Positions 60,319 to 64,000 of a stretch of DNA of 64,000 bases are shown here, one piece after another. Position numbers and translations under genes: made by a program. A model generated the notes under the pieces. That model was given only the letters and a program-made list of their open reading frames with translations, was not told the origin of the DNA and searched no databases. Within the stretch, counting starts at the first letter, position 1; each line of letters begins with the position of its first letter. Source of the stretch: Curtobacterium sp. GC_Cur_3 (GTDB taxonomy: Bacteria > Actinomycetota > Actinomycetes > Actinomycetales > Microbacteriaceae); the NCBI RefSeq assembly GCF_026544205.1, contig NZ_JALNUI010000023.1, positions 1 through 64,000 of the forward strand, in the 5' to 3' direction.

Positions 60319-60954
60319 ATGCGAGTCCACGTCGCCGACCACCCGCTCATCACGCACAAGCTCTCGGTGCTCCGCGACCGGACCACGCCTTCGCCCACGT
60401 TCCGGGCCCTGACCGAGGAGCTCGTCACGCTCCTCGCGTACGAGGCCACCCGGAACGTCCGCGTCACGGCCACGCCGATCTCGACCCCGGTCGCGCAGAC
60501 CATGGGCGTCGCCATCGCGAAGCCACGCCCGCTCGTGGTGCCGATCCTCCGTGCGGGCCTCGGCATGCTCGAGGGCATGGTCAAGCTCGTCCCGACGGCG
60601 GAGGTCGGCTTCCTCGGCATGGCGCGCAACGAGGAGACCCTCGAGCCGCAGACCTACGCCGAGCGCCTGCCCGACGACCTGTCGAACCGCCAGTGCTTCG
60701 TGCTCGACCCGATGCTGGCCACCGGCGGCACCCTCGCGGCGGCGATCGACTTCCTGTTCGCCCGCGGGGCAGAGGACGTCACGTGCGTGTGCATCCTCGG
60801 GGCACCCGAGGGACTCAAGGCCGTCGAGGAAGCCGTCGGCGACCGTGACGTCACGATCGTGCTCGGCGCGCTCGACGAGCGACTCGACGAGAACGGGTAC
60901 ATCGTCCCCGGCCTCGGCGACGCCGGCGACCGCCTGTACGGTCTGGCCGAGTAA
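60319..60954 (+). CDS. upp: Uracil phosphoribosyltransferase
   Basis: 211 residues. [29 protein letters not shown], the PRPP loop [16 protein letters not shown] and C-terminal [16 protein letters not shown]. Salvages uracil to UMP. Leaderless start. Usually paired with tadA in actinobacteria, as here. Confidence 0.97.
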   Translation: MRVHVADHPLITHKLSVLRDRTTPSPTFRALTEELVTLLAYEATRNVRVTATPISTPVAQTMGVAIAKPRPLVVPILRAGLGMLEGMVKLVPTAEVGFLGMARNEETLEPQTYAERLPDDLSNRQCFVLDPMLATGGTLAAAIDFLFARGAEDVTCVCILGAPEGLKAVEEAVGDRDVTIVLGALDERLDENGYIVPGLGDAGDRLYGLAE

Positions 60955-60989
60955 CCGGACCGACCCGACCGCACCGTCCGGTCGGACGG

Positions 60990-61019
60990 TTGACATCGGG
61001 TTGGTATACCGCTGATACT
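60990..61019 (+). promoter_or_regulatory. Strong sigma-70-type promoter (TTGACA-18-GATACT)
   Basis: A perfect TTGACA (60990-60995), 18-bp spacer, and GATACT (61014-61019); it is the best -35 in the window. The ATG of the 39-codon frame starts 7 nt past the -10. Confidence 0.75.
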
Positions 61020-61026
61020 CGTCTCC

Positions 61027-61146
61027 ATGACTGCACTCGTGTCCACCCGCGTCCTCTCCGAGGCGTGCTCCTCCGCAGGGGCAGTGGGGACGACCGGCAT
61101 GATGATGCCGGCGACGGCCGTCATGCGTTGTCGAATGTGTGCCTGA
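61027..61146 (+). CDS. Small leaderless open reading frame ending in CRMCA (possible leader peptide)
   Basis: 39 codons from an ATG 7 nt after the strong -10; a TGA follows. The end reads GMMMPATAVMRCRMCA with two Cys in a C-x-x-C arrangement, and a Met-Met-Met run precedes. It lies 254 bp before the winged-helix gene. Short actinobacterial peptides ending in Cys residues act as leader peptides for cysteine-responsive control; whether this one does is inference. No terminator hairpin with U-run follows clearly. Confidence 0.5.
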   Translation: MTALVSTRVLSEACSSAGAVGTTGMMMPATAVMRCRMCA

Positions 61147-61400
61147 CCGGTACCCGTTCCAGCCGGATCCCCCGCGACACCACCCCCGTCGCGAGCGCGT
61201 GATCCTCGGGTGACGACCACCGACGACGCGACACGTCCCGTCTCGAGGTCGTTCCCCCGCATCCCCGGCCAGCCCCGGTCCGCAGCAGGACCGCTGGGCC
61301 CGTGCACGTCCCGCCGTCCGGCGGACGCCACCCGGGACGACGCATTCGACACCGGCCGTACTGCGGGAGCAGTCGCGGCCACACCGCACGGAGAACCGCC
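61147..61400 (+). other. Untranslated stretch before the winged-helix gene
   Basis: About 254 bp with no convincing gene. It is probably 5' leader of the transcript from the 60990 promoter; frames here have no ribosome site or recognisable protein. Confidence 0.4.
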
Positions 61401-62168
61401 ATGTCGCTCATCATCACCCAGCCCCGGACCACCCTCCGCGCCGCAGCACCGGCGCCGATCGACCTCGGCACGGTGACGCCGATCCGCCCCCGTCGCGCCG
61501 TGGTCCAGCCGGAGCGCACCACCATCCCGACGAGCCCCGTCGTCGCCCCGCAGCGGAACCGCGCCCTGCCCGAGGGCACCGAGGCACGCGGCTTCGCGCT
61601 GTACGTCGGGATCGACGAGGAGAAGGCCGCCGCGGCCGGCACCACGCTCGCTGCCGTCGTCGAGCAGCTCAAGGCCCTCACCGCACAGCTGGTCCCCACC
61701 GCGGAGACCTACGCCGCCGTGGCCGTGGCCGCCGAGCACTCGGGGGGCCGCGACGTCGACGTCGTCCGACTCGCCCTGCAGGACCGATCGGCCGTCGCCG
61801 CGCGGAAGCAGGCCGAGAAGCCCGAGCCCGAGGAGACCGGCGTCGTCATCGACATCTCCCGCAAGCGCGTCACCCTCGACGGCGAGGCCGCCCCGCTGAC
61901 GTTCAAGGAGTTCGAGCTGCTGCAGTTCCTCGTGCTCCGCGAGGGCCGCACCGTCGACCGCTCGGCCATCATCGAGGGGCTGTGGTCCGACGGTGAGGAC
62001 GAGACCCCGAACGAGCGCACCATCGACGTGCACGTCCGACGTCTCCGCTCGAAGCTCGGCGCGTTCGAGGAGATCGTCCGCACGGTCCGCGGCGTCGGCT
62101 ACCGCTTCGACCGCCACGCCGACGTCGCCGTCCGCTACGCCTCCACCCCGTCGCCCGACCTCTTCTGA
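61401..62168 (+). CDS. OmpR-type winged-helix regulator without a receiver domain
   Basis: 255 residues; ATG at 61401 after GGAGA. Residues 1-60 are Pro/Arg-rich; a middle block (RGFALYVGIDEEKAAAAGTTL) has no recognised family; residues about 150-245 form a Trans_reg_C winged helix (LTFKEFELLQFLVLREGRTVDR, NERTIDVHVRRLRSKLG, IRTVRGVGYRF). There is no phosphoacceptor domain, so it must be controlled otherwise. Conserved in Microbacteriaceae; targets unknown. Confidence 0.88.
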   Translation: MSLIITQPRTTLRAAAPAPIDLGTVTPIRPRRAVVQPERTTIPTSPVVAPQRNRALPEGTEARGFALYVGIDEEKAAAAGTTLAAVVEQLKALTAQLVPTAETYAAVAVAAEHSGGRDVDVVRLALQDRSAVAARKQAEKPEPEETGVVIDISRKRVTLDGEAAPLTFKEFELLQFLVLREGRTVDRSAIIEGLWSDGEDETPNERTIDVHVRRLRSKLGAFEEIVRTVRGVGYRFDRHADVAVRYASTPSPDLF

Positions 62169-62258
62169 GCACGGGGCGGTCCGTCGCGGCCGTCGGCCCT
62201 TTCCCCGCGCTGCTCCGAGGGAACTCGCAGGCAACGAACCGGATTGGCGCTGGCGCCC

Positions 62259-62275
62259 GTTACCGCTTCGTTATA
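62259..62275. promoter_or_regulatory. 11-bp-period direct repeat, MtrA-box-like
   Basis: GTTACC (62259-62264) and GTTATA (62270-62275), same period and half-site as upstream of the M23 gene. Confidence 0.45.
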
Positions 62276-62351
62276 CAGTCGGTTCTGCAGTCGTTGTTTG
62301 CTGTGGCAGCGGCTGTGGAATGTGATTGCAGGACACTCTTGGTGCAAGGGA

Positions 62352-62384
62352 GAGGGCCGGTCGTCCCCAGGACGACCGGCCCTC
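62352..62384. terminator. Strong hairpin before the MarR gene
   Basis: GGGCCGGTCGTCC pairs with GGACGACCGGCCC around a 2-4-nt loop. No U-run on either side; it may end the regulator transcript or a small RNA from the low-GC tract. Confidence 0.65.
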
Positions 62385-62453
62385 GTGCGTTCCCCCGCCC
62401 GCGCCGCCGACGGGCCGGCGGCGGCGTGGCCGGCCAGTGTCCGATGCCGTCGG

Positions 62454-62459
62454 TAGTGT
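62454..62459 (+). promoter_or_regulatory. Candidate -10 for marR-phr
   Basis: TAGTGT, 31 nt before the GTG at 62491; a short leader with GAGAGGA follows. Confidence 0.4.
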
Positions 62460-62490
62460 GGTGAGCCACCCGACCGAGAGGACCGCGACC

Positions 62491-63063
62491 GTGGACGACA
62501 AGTCGCTCGTGGACGAGCCGACACTCCTGGACTCCAGGACGCTCGGGCACGACAGGACCGTCGTCCCGGACCCCACCCGCAGCGAGAAGGCCGTCGCCGT
62601 CTCCGCGTGGGAAGCCCTCTTCCGGGCCCAGGTGTCGGTCATGCGGAACCTCAACAGCGAGTTCCCGGGGGACGAGATCTCCTTCAACGAGTACGACGTC
62701 TGCTTCAACCTCTCCACGCAGCCGGGCCGCCGCTGCCGGATGCGCGACCTCACCGGGCACCTCCTCCTGACACAGCCGAGCGTCAGCCGTCTGGTCGATC
62801 GCCTCGCCACCCGCGGCATCGTCGAGAAGCAGCCGGACCCGACCGATGCGCGCGGGGTCATCGTCGCCCTGACGCCACACGGGTTCGACGTCTACCGCGC
62901 CGTCGCCGTGCAGCACGCCACGAGCATCGCCGAGCAGCTGAGCGCCGGCCTCGACGACGCCGAGCTCCGGACGCTCACCGACCTCTGCACCAAGCTCCGC
63001 GTCGCCACCGGGGAGCTCCCGGCCGCACGACGCGGAGCCACGACCGACACCGCCTCCGCATGA
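62491..63063 (+). CDS. MarR family transcriptional regulator
   Basis: 190 residues from a GTG at 62491 with GAGAGGA 8 nt upstream. The winged helix is RMRDLTGHLLLTQPSVSRLVDRLATRGIVEKQPDPTDARGV. The first 30 residues are acidic and unusual for MarR. Its stop overlaps the photolyase start (ATGA), so the two are translationally coupled. Confidence 0.92.
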   Translation: MDDKSLVDEPTLLDSRTLGHDRTVVPDPTRSEKAVAVSAWEALFRAQVSVMRNLNSEFPGDEISFNEYDVCFNLSTQPGRRCRMRDLTGHLLLTQPSVSRLVDRLATRGIVEKQPDPTDARGVIVALTPHGFDVYRAVAVQHATSIAEQLSAGLDDAELRTLTDLCTKLRVATGELPAARRGATTDTASA

Positions 63064-64000
63064 CGGGCGCTCTGGTCTGGCTGCGGGACGACCTGCGGCT
63101 CGCCGACAACCCGGCCCTCCGCGCGGGGACGGAGCACGGCGGTGCCCTGACCGTCGTCTACGTGCTCGACGACGAGAGCGCCGGCATCCGCCCGCTCGGC
63201 GCCGCCGCACGGTGGTGGCTGCACCACTCGCTGGCCTCGCTCGACGCCGACCTGCGTGAGCACGGATCGCGGCTCGTCCTGCGCCGGGGTGCCGCGGCTG
63301 ACGTCATCGACCAGCTCGTCGCGGACACCGGCGCCGACGGGGTCTTCTGGAACCGTCGGTACGGTCCTGTCGAGCGCGACATCGACGCCGGCATCAAGGC
63401 CTCCCTGACCGACCGCGGCATCGAGGCCCACAGCTTCGCGGCCGCCCTGCTGTGGGAACCGTGGACGGTCCGCACCGGGCAGGGTGAGCCGTACAAGGTG
63501 TTCACCCCGTTCTGGCGGGCAGCCCAGGCACTGCCCGAACCGCGACACCCACTCCCCGAGCCGGACGAGCTGCCGTCCCCGTCGGACGCCGCCGGTGACG
63601 ACCTCGCCGACTGGGCCCTGCTGCCGACCGCGCCGGACTGGGCGGGCGGACTCCGCGACGCCTGGACCCCGGGCGAACGCGGCGCGGCGAAGCTCCTCGA
63701 GGACTTCGTCGACAACGCGCTCGAGGACTACGACCAGCGCGACGAACCCGCGATGGCCGCGACGAGCGACCTCTCCCCGCACCTGCGCTGGGGCGAGATC
63801 AGCCCGTACCAGGTGTGGCACCGCCTGCACGGACGACTCGAGCCGCACCAGCGGCAGCAGGCACCGGCGTTCCTCCGACAGCTCGCCTGGCGCGAGTTCA
63901 ACTGGAACGAGTACTTCCACTGCGAGCAGCTCGCCACCGTGAACGTCCGTCGGGAGTTCGACGCGTTCCCCTGGCGCGATGCCTCCGAGGACGAACTGCA
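63060..64000 (+). CDS. phr: Deoxyribodipyrimidine photolyase (partial, runs off the window)
   Basis: 313 codons visible, no stop. N-terminal photolyase domain GALVWLRDDLRLADNPAL, VYVLDDE, FWNRRYGPVERDID, and the start of the FAD domain with YKVFTPFWRAAQALPEP and AATSDLSPHLRWGEISPYQVW, then QLAWREFNWNEYF. It repairs UV cyclobutane dimers with blue light using FAD and an antenna chromophore. Coupled to the MarR gene, an unusual pairing. Confidence 0.95.
   Translation, partial: MTGALVWLRDDLRLADNPALRAGTEHGGALTVVYVLDDESAGIRPLGAAARWWLHHSLASLDADLREHGSRLVLRRGAAADVIDQLVADTGADGVFWNRRYGPVERDIDAGIKASLTDRGIEAHSFAAALLWEPWTVRTGQGEPYKVFTPFWRAAQALPEPRHPLPEPDELPSPSDAAGDDLADWALLPTAPDWAGGLRDAWTPGERGAAKLLEDFVDNALEDYDQRDEPAMAATSDLSPHLRWGEISPYQVWHRLHGRLEPHQRQQAPAFLRQLAWREFNWNEYFHCEQLATVNVRREFDAFPWRDASEDEL

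Larger units (their letters stand above)
62169..62490 (+). other. 322-bp gap with a low-GC tract, MtrA-like repeat and strong hairpin
   Basis: No gene seen. From 62265 to 62340 base composition drops well below the surroundings. It holds a GTTACC/GTTATA direct repeat (62259-62275) and a hairpin with 13-bp arms (62352-62384). A small RNA is possible. Confidence 0.5.

Noticed and set aside
61210-61476. 88-codon + frame between upp and the winged-helix gene
   Set aside because: It overlaps the better-supported gene at 61401, has no ribosome site and is Pro/Arg/Ser-rich.

Overview
The window is about 70% G+C and reads as a chromosomal segment of an actinobacterium, most likely a Microbacteriaceae member close to Curtobacterium. 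This is inferred from the rRNA-protein gene order, a complete menaquinone pathway, ResB/CcsB (system II) cytochrome c maturation, the 32-residue bS22 protein, heavy GTG/TTG start usage and the many leaderless promoters. No rRNA gene, prophage, insertion sequence or CRISPR array was seen. It is mostly core genome, with an accessory block at 1.9-18.5 kb and unusually repeat-rich intergenic gaps.

Layout. 0-1.7 kb: 3' end of a nuclease-fold protein, then rplL and rplJ behind an L10-type leader. 1.9-19 kb: an insertion-like block between rplJL and rplKA. It holds a two-component system, an uncharacterised trio (acyl-CoA dehydrogenase-like protein, PIG-L deacetylase fused to a NodS-like methyltransferase, family 2 glycosyltransferase), a MacB-type ABC exporter, a sugar ABC uptake and oxidation operon with a divergent ROK regulator, a YqaJ-type nuclease and a membrane protein. 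19-29 kb: rplA-rplK-nusG-secE-tRNA-Trp, aspC, murB with two MaoC-fold dehydratases, tRNAs Met, Thr and Tyr, an M23 peptidase and an inositol monophosphatase family protein. 29-34 kb: YajQ, cardiolipin synthase, an acyltransferase-like membrane protein and a ferredoxin-NADP reductase. 34-45 kb: polyprenyl diphosphate synthase and menG, F, D, A, E, B, C, together making menaquinone. 45.6-50.4 kb: ccsB, resB, ccdA, tlpA and a histidine phosphatase, which mature the cytochromes c of the same respiratory chain. 50.4-64 kb: SulP/MerR, an archaeal-type AspRS, glutaredoxin, bS22, ArsR, the KtrAB potassium system, proC, a cation diffusion facilitator, tadA, upp, two regulators and a photolyase running off the end.

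Two genome-wide habits stand out. First, about twenty genes have a TANNNT-like -10 hexamer ending 6-8 nt before the start codon, so they probably make leaderless mRNAs; one such promoter, with a perfect TTGACA, serves a 39-codon reading frame ending in CRMCA. Second, nearly every gap between convergent genes is packed with palindromes from at least five sequence families and with short tandem repeats, some of which duplicate the stop codon of the adjacent gene. The best candidate for an undescribed system is the trio at 4.2-7.5 kb: deacetylation plus NodS-like N-methylation plus glycosyl transfer recalls Nod-factor tailoring chemistry, but no product is known.
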